64,000 bases of DNA from Notospermus geniculatus (lineage: Eukaryota > Nemertea > Pilidiophora > Heteronemertea > Lineidae), in assembly GCA_002633025.1 (NCBI GenBank), contig NMRB01000194.1, positions 1 through 64,000 of the forward strand, given 5' to 3'. A program made the translations under genes and the position numbers. The notes under the pieces were generated by a model, which was not told the origin of the DNA, did not search any database, and worked only from the letters and a program-made list of their open reading frames with translations. Below, piece by piece: positions 47,055-58,691 of this stretch (the first letter of the stretch is position 1; each line of letters begins with the position of its first letter).

Positions 47055-49370
47055 TCACAAAGAGAACTCGATGTAAGACCCTAGTTTTAACATTTTGATT
47101 CTCAAACTGCACACCTTCGATATCCAAACAGAGGATATTTCAATGTGAAGTAAACTTTTCAATTTGTTTGCAGTGCGGCCACAACAGCAGAATACACAGT
47201 GGAGCTGAATGTGCTGAGAAACACCCAACCCAGAGCAGCTGAGAATTCTCTCGTGGATATAATCAATCATTTGACTCCGAGCAGGACGTAATGGATGTTG
47301 GAGGGGCTAGAAGATGCCTCCTCTTATTGAGTGAGCATACTACATATTCACTGAGTATGACCCCAGGGTGAGTAAGATTTATCAACCAGACACACACAGC
47401 ACCATCAGGCCAGGGTTCTCATGGTCAAAAGAACGAGACATACATGTATAGGACTCCATGCACCAACAATTAAACTTGGAACTGTTTAACAGGCAAATTT
47501 CTATTTCAGGTCGATAATCCTCTATTTTGTACTGACGGGTCAAGTAACCCATAATCAAAATGATCAGCCCTATTCATTCTTGTACGCCAAGTCGAGAAAT
47601 TAAGCAAAGTGCTGGAAGAGGCTTCATTCAAGAGATGCAGAAATGATAACTGGAAAGTGCTCACCTAAATTTGGTTATTTCACCACTTCACCAAATAGAA
47701 GATTTTAGTTCCAAGTTCCACAAAATCTGCCACAGTGCGTACTGACAGAAGGGTTTTGACAGTCCATGATAATAATAACTCACCTGGCTGAAAGCGTGTC
47801 TGGAGTCTTGTTGACATGCATGTTTTCTCTCTGCACACTCAAGATCACCCCATCCAAGTATGACCTTCACTCTCAGCTGAAACAATCATCGGGGATAACA
47901 CAAATCACAACTGGCATATTGCCATGGAAATAATATTCACAATGGACGCAAATTCTCGGTAAATTGAATTGTGCCTGATTAGAATGGACTGGCGGCCATC
48001 AAATCAGCCACGTCAAGTGGCGGCCACCTTCCTTAAAACAATGCGATCTCAAGATTTGGCGGAAGTGAAGGGGGTTAAGTTTTGAACGCCTCACATGTAG
48101 GAAGCAGCTGGACTGTAACCCCCTTGCCTAACCCTGTAAGTACTAATGACATTAAAAAATCGAAAACCTGACTTCAGAATTCAGTAATGATATCTTGGAC
48201 CCTTGAATATTTCTTGAAACCTGAATTTGCATCATTAAAGAAAGATAGATACAGAATAGTTGTGGATAACTGAGTAGAAGATATAGATTTTAAAAGTATT
48301 TCTGGTGAGGCATTCGACCACTTTCACCCCTGTTTATAGTGATGCAGTGTAAACTGTTCAATGTTCATAAATTGTTCAATGAGTTTTTTAATGAAGGTGT
48401 AATCATGTGCTCGTCCGTACAGAGTTAGGCCAATACTACGCAAATGCAATGTAAACACATATTCAATGTATACAATTCTCAGGCAAAGTTCAAGATGATC
48501 AGGACAAAACATTTTGGCAACTCATTGGAGTGATATGTACAGTATAAATTCCTCAAGAAGTTGACAACATCTGTGAGGTCAAAAGGACCGTGCGCATCAA
48601 ACATTCTCACCACAGCTGTTTTCTGCAGACATTTATGGCAGTTTCTATAGTATTGCTTTAAGTGGCTAGGGAGAGCAGGAATAAAAATCCGTACAAAAAA
48701 ATGCACAAACACCGACTGTCTGTAATAATAAAACTTGTCGAATAATATCATCGTTACGACAAAGGCTCACGAAGCAAAAATTCAAGAACACACGTTAAGC
48801 TAAAAATACATTCGAATGAATTATTAGTTATACCGTGTCCTGTCGTTTTAAAAACACACAACATCCCATTACATCCGAATTCCCAGGCTTATTTGTATCT
48901 GATGTTGTGAAGGTCATGCAATGTACATGTCAAGGTCAGTGGAGGGTCAAGGTCATTGCAATTTACAAGGCAGGTGTAGAAATGTACTGCATAGACCTAT
49001 ATCCAACCGATTTCATGCGGAGTTGGCGAAGTTGAGTGTACAATATGCACTGGGAGTAAGGGGAAATGTACAGGAAAATTTGACCGAATTAGCACACATT
49101 ATCCACAGTTGTATTCACTTCAAATTTAAGTGCAAATCTTTAATACGTTAGAACTGAAATATATCAGGCTTGTAAAGATGGTGTGCGTACGGCACGGAAC
49201 ACGATTTAGTCTTGGCCAGTATGTAATAAAACAATGAGTGATAACAACCTGACAATCACAAAACTGAAAATATCAAGCAGGGTTTTCTGAATCTTTCCTT
49301 ATTTCAGTCTGACTTCACTTGGTTCCTCTTACCTGTTAAAATGACATAATTCATTCAGCAACAGGGGCAT
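47055..49370 (-). CDS. Four-exon gene model, unidentified cysteine-rich protein
   Basis: Minus-strand exons: 49333-49370 (ATG, 38 nt, AACAG-GTAAGA donor), 48611-48665 (55 nt, acceptor after a pyrimidine tract ending CCCTAG, donor GTG-GTGAGA), 47784-47876 (93 nt, GTTTCAG acceptor, CAG-GTGAGT donor) and 47055-47306 (252 nt, TTCTAG acceptor, TGA stop). Phases 2, 0 and 0 join into one frame of 145 residues with no stop. An in-frame TAA lies just upstream of the ATG. The protein begins MPLLLNELCHFN, continues with a Y-R-N-C-H-K-C stretch, has LGWGDLECAERKHACQQDSR in the middle and a C-x-x-C-C-C cluster near the end, with 11 Cys in all. No signal peptide or known domain is recognised. Exons 2 and 3 are the best supported; the final exon could instead continue. 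The 3' side runs into the duplicated 45966-47043 block. Confidence 0.42.
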
Positions 49371-49399
49371 CTTTTGAAAATTTCCTTTTCCTTGGATTT

Positions 49400-50756
49400 A
49401 CCAAGAAATATCTCATCCTGTCAGGAAAAGTTGGTCCACAGGGATTTCCACTTTTTTTAGGAGAATGTTTTTTTAGGAGAGAAGACAATGCTGTCTGCAT
49501 GGGCCAAATACTGAATGAATCACGTTCTCAGCACCATGACTGGCATGTCTTCAGCTGGCACATAAGTATGAAGAAATACAGTGACAATTTTTCCGTCAAA
49601 CCAAATTTATTCAGTTAGGTATTAATTCAAAATATGGGTAGAGAATTGTTTACTGGATCTTGCCATCACAACGACGAAGTGAAATAAAATGATATCTCAT
49701 TGTGCATTTTCTATGTACTTCAGCTCTAATGACATTTGGTATGTCTTTTCAGGAGACTGCAAGATATGCACAAGAACCTTGGAAGTAAACTGCCACAAAG
49801 TGTTCATTAAATGGCACACACATGCACGACTAGACTGCTACTAACAGATCAAGTAGTGAATCTTATGTTTTTCAACACAATATGTACCCTGCATACCCAT
49901 AATAAATGTGCAATAATTCTGATAACTGGTGATACCACACAGCTGCATTGTGCCGACAGCCACAATAAACAGGAGGAACTTGGCCGAAAGTGGGTGTTGG
50001 TCCACGAATATAGTTAATTAATACCTAAGTATTGATCAGAGGGAATAAATTGTAAAATTTAACATGATTTTTAAGTACAGCATACATGGCAGGCATCCAC
50101 AATAACGAATCGGTCGCATGATTTTGGAAGGAGCAAAAATGAACCCATTGCCACCTTGCCACCATAAAACTCAAAAATATTCCATTAGGATAAGGAGTCT
50201 ATACACTACTATATTCACGGACTAAAAAATATTAATACCCCAGTATTATCACGCTAACGAAAAAACAAAACCAACTTTCCCAGCTTGAATTATTAAAACA
50301 TTCAGTTCATGAAGTCACTAGTATACAATATTTACAAAAGAGAGGCACACCATTAACTGGAATCTTTGTTGATTGCAGGTTAGATGCACTCATGGACCGT
50401 GCGCATGATGGTTTGGATGGTGTAGGATTATCATAACCAACAGAACAGGTCAAATAGCAAAACAAAGATAAATGCACAATTATTAAGTGAGTCCACACAA
50501 AATTGTGGTGGTAGTTTTTGTTCCCTGTAAATCGTCATTATCATGTTGTGTCGCACGAAATTTCTAGCTTACACTGTGAGCATCAACCAGATACTGATTG
50601 GCTGATGAAACTGTACACATTACTACGATTCGATATGTTCACATACGCTGCTAACCGACACTAATAAATATATGAACCAGAAATTGAGAACACACACAAT
50701 CATTTGCAATTAAAATAAATGCAGTCTGCAAGTGATATGTTTTGTTTACAATGTAT
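49400..50756. other. Upstream of the minus-strand gene model
   Basis: AT-rich with no repeat element recognised. A CCTGACAG acceptor-like site at about 49420 could begin the 5' untranslated part of exon 1. No TATA-like or GC-rich promoter stands out. Confidence 0.3.
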
Positions 50757-51053
50757 ACCATAATATTACCTGAACTTATATGAATGGAATGGATACTCAA
50801 AATGAAAAACATCATCATACTCAAAGAGTATTTAACGGAAAAACCACATGGAATGCAGAGGAAACTGACAATCAGTAAAATGCCCCAATTATGTACAACT
50901 CCATATCACTTGACTTGATCTCTGCAAAGGTGAATTTTTTCCATAGACAGGTTTCAATCATTGACCACAGTGACCATACAATATTATCAATAATGATACC
51001 ATCTCTTTGCAGTCCAAGTTTACCCTCCAGAAAACACCTACTATGCTACAGTT

Positions 51054-51484
51054 CATTCCAAATCCCAGTGGCACGAGGTTTTCAGCCGATATCTCCGCAA
51101 CGGCTTGGTCAAATTCAACATACCATACATCAATTACATGTAACTTGTCTTTCTTGCCGGTATCTTTCTGCTATCTTCATTTTTCGCGCAAGGCCTGCAT
51201 AACGGATCCCTTTCTCAAAACCCACTTCATTTCGCTATGCTGTTCAGTGCAGTTTACACGTGCACGATGCATTACGTCATTTCAAAATGGCCGCCATTTC
51301 GGCCGTAAACCCGAACTGTGATTTGTGAAAGAACTTTTTTCTGTCACGTTTTTCGGGAAAACGACAGTGATGATCGCTGTACTGCCAAGAAAGACAAGTC
51401 GATTGACGTATGTTTCATCAAAATTGGCCCAGCCGTTGCGGAGCTATCGTTGATAAACCTCGCGCCAATCGGAACTGGAATGGA
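51054..51484. mobile_element. 0.43-kb TIR insertion in copy A
   Basis: The left end CATTCCAAATCCCAGTGGCA (then CGAGGTTTTCAGCCGATATC) pairs with the right end GATAAACCTCGCGCCAATCG (then GAACTGGAATGG). Both carry the TCCGCAACGGCTKGGYCAAA word. Copy B (about 57880) has no such segment. A 92-codon frame (51318-51596) crosses the right end and is considered incidental. Confidence 0.8.
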
Positions 51485-51929
51485 GAGTAGGTCATTCGAT
51501 GTCTTCATTCAAGCCAACCTCTTTCAAGGTAAGCTTTCACTACATGGACAAAATGGTCACCATTTCCATCTAGGGACGTGCATTTCAACTTTTTAACCCT
51601 CAACAATCATTGGGATATCTTCACCGAGGTGATGTTATGTAATATGTTACGAAAGTGTTTTTCATCGTTGGTAAACATCATCAACAATATACAGTATTAA
51701 TCTGCTGGCTCCTTATTCACGAAGCCCTCGTAACTTACGTGTGCAATATTCGTAGGAAGCCTATTGTTCACTCTCTGCCTAACAAAAGATTAGCTGTTGG
51801 CGAAGTTGCATATGCGTTGTGAATCCCCTCCCCATGTCCCCATGTCAATCTCAACACTGCCCACTTCTAATTCACGAATCTTAGAAAGTAAACTGTGTCA
51901 ATCCACATCCACGGCAGAATCAGTTGAGC

Positions 51930-52286
51930 TTGACAAAACATCAGCCAAGACTGTTTTACCCAACCCTTGACAAGATAACTCCTGGTGAACTCAACGTGAA
52001 GTTGGTCTTAGTAACACAGGTGTTTCACCAACTTATTGATTTTGGAACAAATTACTTCTGGCCCTGTACATGTCATATGGAATTTAAAAGAAGTCATTCG
52101 TGGGAGAAAATATCTCAAGCAACCTACCGTATCCGATGTGTGAAATTCACAGGAGTGTTGCAAAGAGATTATGAGTTAAGCACTTCCGCCTTCACAATTG
52201 ACGATTTTGACCCAAGTTGTGTTGATGCAATAGACAACCTTCATTTTCTTGGGGAATCGGACCATTTCGAAAGTCAATTGAATTGA
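51930..52286 (+). CDS. Open frame conserved between tandem copies, unidentified
   Basis: From TTGAGCTTGACAAAACATCA onward a plus-strand frame stays open for about 118 codons. In copy B (58318-58691) the central 100 codons align without indels, with one synonymous and one L/S change, while 1- and 4-bp indels occur just outside. The codons look protein-like and the frame ends near DDFDPSCVDAIDNL. A CACGGCAG acceptor-like site precedes it in A; in B the 4-bp insertion shifts the start. The two copies then end differently after a one-base indel. I recognise no family. It could be a terminal exon or a chance frame. Confidence 0.25.
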   Translation: MTKHQPRLFYPTLDKITPGELNVKLVLVTQVFHQLIDFGTNYFWPCTCHMEFKRSHSWEKISQATYRIRCVKFTGVLQRDYELSTSAFTIDDFDPSCVDAIDNLHFLGESDHFESQLN

Positions 52287-54048
52287 TCAAAATATGACAT
52301 ACAAATCAGGAGGAATAGAAGACAGTTAGGATATGTATCTCATCTTGATATTTTGACCCACCTGTGAACAGAAAACGTTGGTGAAATTATGATACAGTGC
52401 TGATTACCTGTTGAACAAAAGGTACAGCACAATTTTTCATATGAATTATTAGAGATAAATGCAGACTGAGCAGAAGTCACAGCTGTATATACATGTATTT
52501 TTGTGACAGATTTTTAATGCTAGAAATGCAAAATCAAGCTTCCCTCTACTGCAACGCACATCTCATACTGACTTACCCTAATGCCTGGTGACTGCACAAA
52601 TTTCACATTTTTTCTATTGGCAAAGTTATACAAATATGCTATAACAAGAGATGAGTGCATGAATACATTGATAAAGTATATAAATGACATGATGCAATAA
52701 CCAGGGTATGTATGGCAGTAAGTGTACATGTACATTGGGGAGAAAACTGTAACGTTTGACCATGACCAAAAAATGTGGTTATCAATGGTCAGAATAGCAT
52801 CAATTCAGCTGTATTTGAAAATTTCCACATTTCATACTTAGTTCAGTACTTCTTGAGTAATTCATTGTACGTATTGATTATGGGCAGAATTCGCCCCTTG
52901 TGATGTTTTTAATTAGACCCCTGCAAGGCAAAATTGGATGAAAAAAGTCAAGAGACATACATGTATGCCAGTGGTCCTCTGTAAAGTGAACAGTCTTCTC
53001 CCATCAAAGAAATATTTACAAACCTGAAGATTTCACGACTCGTTTATCAGACTGATTTCAAGTTGCAGGTATAAATTCAAGGCTGAAATTTCAGAAATTG
53101 TTAAATGACATCAAATATTTTTTACTTATTTTAGGCCGGTGCCACTGACCCAACATCGTACAGAAATCTTCAAGTTTGTTTACGCATGTTTTGTCTTCTT
53201 AATGACGAAATGGTGAAGATGAACGAAGAGTGACATTGAGCGCTGTTGGAACAAGTTCATACATTCAGAAACTGCACATCGTTAACGGTGAAATTAAGTG
53301 GTAGAATCTCAACTACAAAAGCGAGCAAGTTATCGCACAAAGTACATCTACTTCAAATAATCTTATACTGTAAACGGAGAGAGAAATCACAAAGGTATTT
53401 ACTGTACGTTTGGTTTCAGCACCATGTGCAGAAGAAAACTTTAAAGAAAATTTCAACCTAATCCAACCCCCATCCACAGACGTTCACAAGACAACACTCT
53501 TTTTCTATGATTCTGAACCAGTGACAAAAGTCAACTAGTGTGTTAAACATTTAGAAGACGTTTCATCAACTACATGAGCATCTCCAGGTTATATGTGTCA
53601 AAATTACCAAAAAATAATCCATTTGAATATTTTGGTGGGCATTCGGAGTCAGGTATGAAATTCCACTTTAAACTTGACGCAAGTTGGTACATGTAAAATT
53701 TTCAAGGCACAGACTTCAGATGTGTTAAATCCTGTTTATAGTGTTATATAGAGTTTGGTTGTCCCGCAAGACCACCGAGTTGCTGCCTGATGCTTTAAGT
53801 TCCGAACACTTCCAAGGTTTGTAGTTCACCCAAATCTCAACAACAAATCAAAGACAATAGAACCTCTTCAAAAAACTGGGTAATGTTTTCTAATGTACTG
53901 CACTGATTCACAACATTTGACCTCTGAGACACCTGGAGATGCCAATGATTGTATTTGAAGACTTTGTGGTGATATGGAATTTTTTTGTTTCACAAATCGT
54001 TGGAAGAAGACACTGGGTGTGTATTGATAAGGTACTGGTATTTTTCAA

Positions 54049-54120
54049 GCTCAAATGATTCCTAGGGCACTAAGCTCAAATGATTCCCAGGGTATTTTCA
54101 TGCTCAAATGACTCCTAGGG
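54049..54120. repeat. Short minisatellite, three GCTCAAATGATTCCTAGGG units
   Basis: Three 19-bp units at 54049, 54074 and 54102 are separated by short spacers. The same array is present in copy B at about 60447-60518. Confidence 0.8.
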
Positions 54121-54915
54121 TTGAACCACACGAGATAGTTGGAATAATCCTTCCAGTTTGGCTCTACGAAATTAAGTCCAAGTCATTTTTAGGTAAAAAT
54201 TAGACCTGCTTTCCATGGCCCTTACAACATAGCAGAGATTTAGGTGCATTAAACGGAGAAATTCATAGGCATCTTTTAATACCACATTCCAATAATACCT
54301 GCCAATACAAGTTTGTTAAAATGCTAAATTAGTCTCTTTATACCAGACAGTGCAGAATGACATCATCGTCCAAGAACAGGCCGGGGTCCCAATGAATGAA
54401 CTATTGTTTTACCAACCATGAGACATAGCCAAGATATTTACCCTTCTCAGAATATCAACATTATATGCTCAAGACGATTTGGTAGAAAATTTTACGAAGC
54501 TTCAGTTTTTAATGTGTTTTTGCCTAATTGGAAAGGGTTAATACTTAAATAATTTTCAAGCACCCTGGCAAATATCCTCAATTGGCCGATTGCAACTGGA
54601 TGGGCCGGTGCATCTAAATTGTCCACTGTTCTTCAATTTTAGCACAGGTCGTTATTTGAAAATGAGGTATCACCACCAGTATTAAGAGCATGCACTCAGC
54701 AAAGCAATGCATCGCGACTTGTATGTCGGCCATCTTGAACTTCACTGATAACACCCCACCCACCAATGTAGCTGTGACTTGTTGTTAATTAAGCTGGCGA
54801 TCGGCTGATAGAAGATGCTTGCCTGACTGCTAGGCCTAACTGGACCAATATATACCCACATATTACAGACATTGTGTAATGTTAGTGCATGTGATTTTTA
54901 TTAGTTAGAATGACA

Positions 54916-55845
54916 ACAAGGCGCACGCTGGGCGTGGCGAATAACCAGGTTTTCGAAGTTGCGTCGTGAATAAAATGAGGTAGGCTGAAATGACGAGGCA
55001 TTGTTAGGTGTCTGTGGTTGTGACCTTGAAAAGTAGGTCAAATCCAAAACCCGGGTATTATGTTATGTATTGTCATTAGATATACCTATGATAAAAATTT
55101 GGTGACGATCCATCCATTTGTTCAGGAGAAATAGCACTTTTTCTGTTTTCGCATTTAGCCCCCTATTGGCCAAACCTTGAATCGAATGACGCTGAATATC
55201 GAAAGGAAACAATGTCTACTCACAAGCAACATGTCCACAAAATTTGACAAGAAAATCTCAAGTCGTTCCCATGTTATAACACTTCGATGATTTTTGGGTA
55301 ACGCTGCCTGGCGGCCATATTGGATGTGCGATCGGCCCGAAACTTCCTATTTCAGAAGGTATCCCTCTAGTACACATTTATGCAAGGTATGAAGTGGCTA
55401 GGTGAGAAAACGACGACACGTGCCAAGTTCGTAACTTTTGCCGAACTTTGACCTCTGTGACCTTGAAAAGTAGGTCAAATCAAAAACCCGGGTATTATGT
55501 TATGTATCGTCATTAGATATACCTATGATAAAAATTTGGTGACGATCCGTCCATTCGTTCAGGAGAAATAGCACTTTTTGTGTTTTCACATTTAGCCCCC
55601 TATTGGCCAAACCTTGAATCGAATGATGCTGAATATCGAAAGGAAACAACGTATACTTACAAGCAACATGTCCCAAAAATTTCAAAAGAAAATCTCAAGT
55701 CGTTTTTAAGTTATCAGGCGGACAAGAGAAAACGACCGCCCGGACGCCCGACCGCCCGACCGCCCGAACGCCCAAACGCCTAAACGCCCGACCGCCCGCC
55801 ACTTTCGGTAATTTAATAACCAGGACTTTCTTCGAAAACCTGGTT
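54916..55845. mobile_element. 0.92-kb insertion with AACCAGGTTTTCGAAG inverted repeats
   Basis: It is present in copy A only; copy B reads GAATGACAAAAACAATGG across the site (61311-61328). Near the left end is AACCAGGTTTTCGAAG (54943-54958) and at the right end is CTTCGAAAACCTGGTT (55830-55845). Inside, about 240 bp starting TGACCTTGAAAAGTAGGTCA is repeated directly (about 55020-55265 and 55458-55705). A CCGCCCGA simple repeat lies before the right end. No protein is encoded. The extra 25 bp outside the left inverted repeat leave the exact termini uncertain. Confidence 0.75.
55733..55800. repeat. CCGCCCGA-type simple repeat
   Basis: About 68 bp of 7-9-bp GC-rich units (CGCCCGACCGCCCGA with variants). 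It is the likely cause of low-complexity proline/arginine-rich frames here. Confidence 0.9.
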
Positions 55846-57320
55846 AAAAACAATGGAGATGATCGTGCCTATTTCTTGACCAACAGCGCTCAAAATCATT
55901 ACACCGCCATGGCGGTAAGATTGTCATTCAAGTTACAAGAGTAAAAGTCCTGAGCTTGACTAGATAATGTACCTAATTACCTACCACACTCAGAAAACTG
56001 GTCCAAAGGGGTCGAAAAGCACAGGATTTACAAGCTACAGGTTAAACTAGGGTTTTGCATGGTTATAGCATGACAAGCTGGGGTGGGGGGCATTTAGCAA
56101 GAAGCAAGGAGCCTGGTGACCTTGAATTTTAATGGGTGCCCAATCTCTCTTGTAAGTCCTGGGCTTTGCCGTTTTATTTGCTCCCCACTTTAATTTTACT
56201 GTGCCTTTCAACTCATGATCCAAAAGGGGTAAAACAGTTGTGAATTTCACATTAACATTGTGAGTGCACATGAACAGGTTCATAGAATTTAATTTAGATT
56301 TTACTGACTCCTGAAAAGGATCTGTAAAAGGGACCAAAATGTGGGTACTGCCTCCCTTTTTAACCTAGCAGCATGTACATGTACCAATCTATTATTCATC
56401 CTAACAGGGCACAGAGCATAACTCTGGATAGAATACATTTTGCACATCTTCCACCTTGTATATTGTTCAGGAAGATTTGAATTATTCATTTTGCCGCATT
56501 AGCTCAACAGCTATACAAACTGCCCAGAAAGGATGGGACCTCGGGGTAAATACACCCGCCAGACTGGTGATACCTGTATTCATGATCGTGAAACACTGGT
56601 CAAATGAAATCAGGACAAAATGTCAAGATACATGTACTTGAACAAAATCTGTGGTGGTGATGAACTTCTTGTTGAAACCAATAGTTCTACATGAAATATC
56701 TCACGAAAGCAACAATGGTAGCACAGACTCTAAAGACTGCATAGGCCTATTCGTAAAGTTGTTCAAGAATTACCAGCGTAACTTCAGCTAGTACACAGGA
56801 ACTTTTCATGCCCAAGTTGCAAGCAGGTATATCTTAAACACCCTTTATGAATATGGCGCTACAAGTTTCAGTTTCCATTGGTTCCTTCTCAACCTCAGTG
56901 TCAGCATTTTTCCAGCTTTGTAGATGCCTCGGACCATTTGACAAAAGAAACCACAATTGTCAGCGAATGGTTACGGGGAGATGATGATTAATGAGGAGGA
57001 GACATTAATTTGTTTTGGTATGGGGCAGGTGAGTTCGGGACAGTGACACTTCCTGAGGTGTCTCAGACGGGTATTAAATATGATGACTGGCGGACTTATG
57101 GCACCACAGCGTGCAAATTATGAGCAAAGTGGGCAACAAAAAAACTTAGAACCATCTGATGGCTAGGAAATATACTTGAAAATTGTCGAAGTTAAAAAGT
57201 TATATGTCAGTTTCTCACTTTCAGTGTTGTGGTTTCTTTCTGCAAATGGGACCTTGGGCATATGAATGCTTTACTTTGAAAGTTTAGAGATCATAGCAAA
57301 GTTAAGTTTCTTCTTAAGAA

Positions 57321-57383
57321 AGGATCAATTGTCCTTCTCGGCGTTATCATATTATGATAGCGTCGAGAAGGACAATTGATCCT
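57321..57383. repeat. 63-bp near-perfect hairpin in copy A
   Basis: AGGATCAATTGTCCTTCTCG and the next 11 bases are complementary to the following 32 bases ending CGAGAAGGACAATTGATCCT. All arm mismatches would be G-U pairs in RNA. The counterpart in copy B is at 62780-62842. Confidence 0.9.
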
Positions 57384-58317
57384 TCTTTACACAAGTTGAC
57401 ACAACTGGTAGAACCGTGAAAAATCTACCGGAACTTGGAAATTTGTTGGTTGAATGCATGACTTTCACTGCATAAACACAGTGAGATAAACCTTCTGTAG
57501 GCCTACCTACCTTCAACTTGCAGTAACACCTTTTGGACCAGTCTCTTTGTGACAATAACTCACACTATAGTTAATCAATGTTTGGACTTCATTATAACCA
57601 TAATATTACCTGAACTTATATGAATGGAATGGATACTCAAAATGAAAAACATCATCATACTCAAAGAGTATTTAACGGAAAAACCACACGGAATGCAGAG
57701 GAAACTGACAATCAGTAAAATGCCCCAATTATGTACAACTCATATCACTTGACTTGATCTCTGCGAATAAGGTGAAACTTTTCCATAGACAGGTTTCAAT
57801 CATTGACCACGGTGACCATACAATATTATCAATGATACCATCTCTTTGCAGTCCAAGTTTACCCTCCAGAAAATATCTCGAGATGCTAGGTCATTCCACG
57901 TCTTCATTCAAGCCAACCTCTTTCAAGGTAAACTTTCACTACATGGACAATATGGTCACCATTTCCATCTAGGGACGCGCATTTCAACTTCTTAACCCTC
58001 AACAATCATTGGGATATCTTCACTGAGGTGATGTTATGTAATATGTTACGAAAGTGTTTTTCATCGTTGGTAAACATCATCAACAACATACAGTATTAAT
58101 CTGCTGGCTCCTGATTCACGAAGCCCTCGTAACTTACGTGTGCAATATTCGTAGGAAGCCTATTGTTCACTCTGCCTAACAAAAGATTAGCTGTTGGTGA
58201 AGTTGCATATGCGTTGTGAATCCCCTCCCCATGTCAATCTCAACACTGCCCACTTCTAATTCACAAATCTTAGAAAGTAAACTGTGTCAATCCACATTCA
58301 CGGCAGAATCATGCAGT

Positions 58318-58691
58318 TGAGCTTGACAAAACATCAGCCAAGACTGTTTTACCCAACCCTTGACAAGATAACTCCTGGTGAACTCAACGTGAAGTTGGTC
58401 TCAGTAACACAGGTGTTTCACCAACTTATTGATTTTGGAACAAATTACTTCTGGCCCTGTACATGTCATATGGAATTTAAAAGAAGTCATTCGTGGGAGA
58501 AAATATCTCAAGCAACTTACCGTATCCGATGTGTGAAATTCACAGGAGTGTTGCAAAGAGATTATGAGTTAAGCACTTCCGCCTTCACAATTGACGATTT
58601 TGACCCAAGTTGTGTTGATGCAATAGACAACCTTCCATTTTCTTGGGGAATCGAACCATTTCGAAAGTCAATTGAATTGATCAAAATATGA
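58318..58691 (+). CDS. Copy B counterpart of the conserved open frame
   Basis: Same frame as 51930-52286. It starts after a 4-bp insertion (CATGCAG) that could supply an alternative acceptor or an ATG at 58312. The end is shifted by one extra base, giving a different tail of about 20 residues. Product unknown. Confidence 0.22.

Larger units (their letters stand above)
50757..57596 (+). repeat. Tandem duplication, copy A (6.84 kb)
   Basis: It begins TAATATTACCTGAACTTATA and ends TGTTTGGACTTCATTATA, and the next base starts copy B. The copies align throughout with a few percent substitution and many small indels. A has two large extra segments (51054-51484 and about 54916-55845). There is no N at the junction, so a genuine tandem duplication is plausible, although two merged haplotypes cannot be excluded. 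Confidence 0.9.

Noticed and set aside
47181-47290. Plus-strand exon after TTTGTTTGCAG acceptor
   Set aside because: Antisense to the last exon of the better-supported minus-strand model; frame short and does not join the 43126 exon usefully.
57321-57383. microRNA precursor call for the 63-nt hairpin
   Set aside because: Arms are nearly perfect and the loop is almost absent, unlike typical precursors; no expression evidence.
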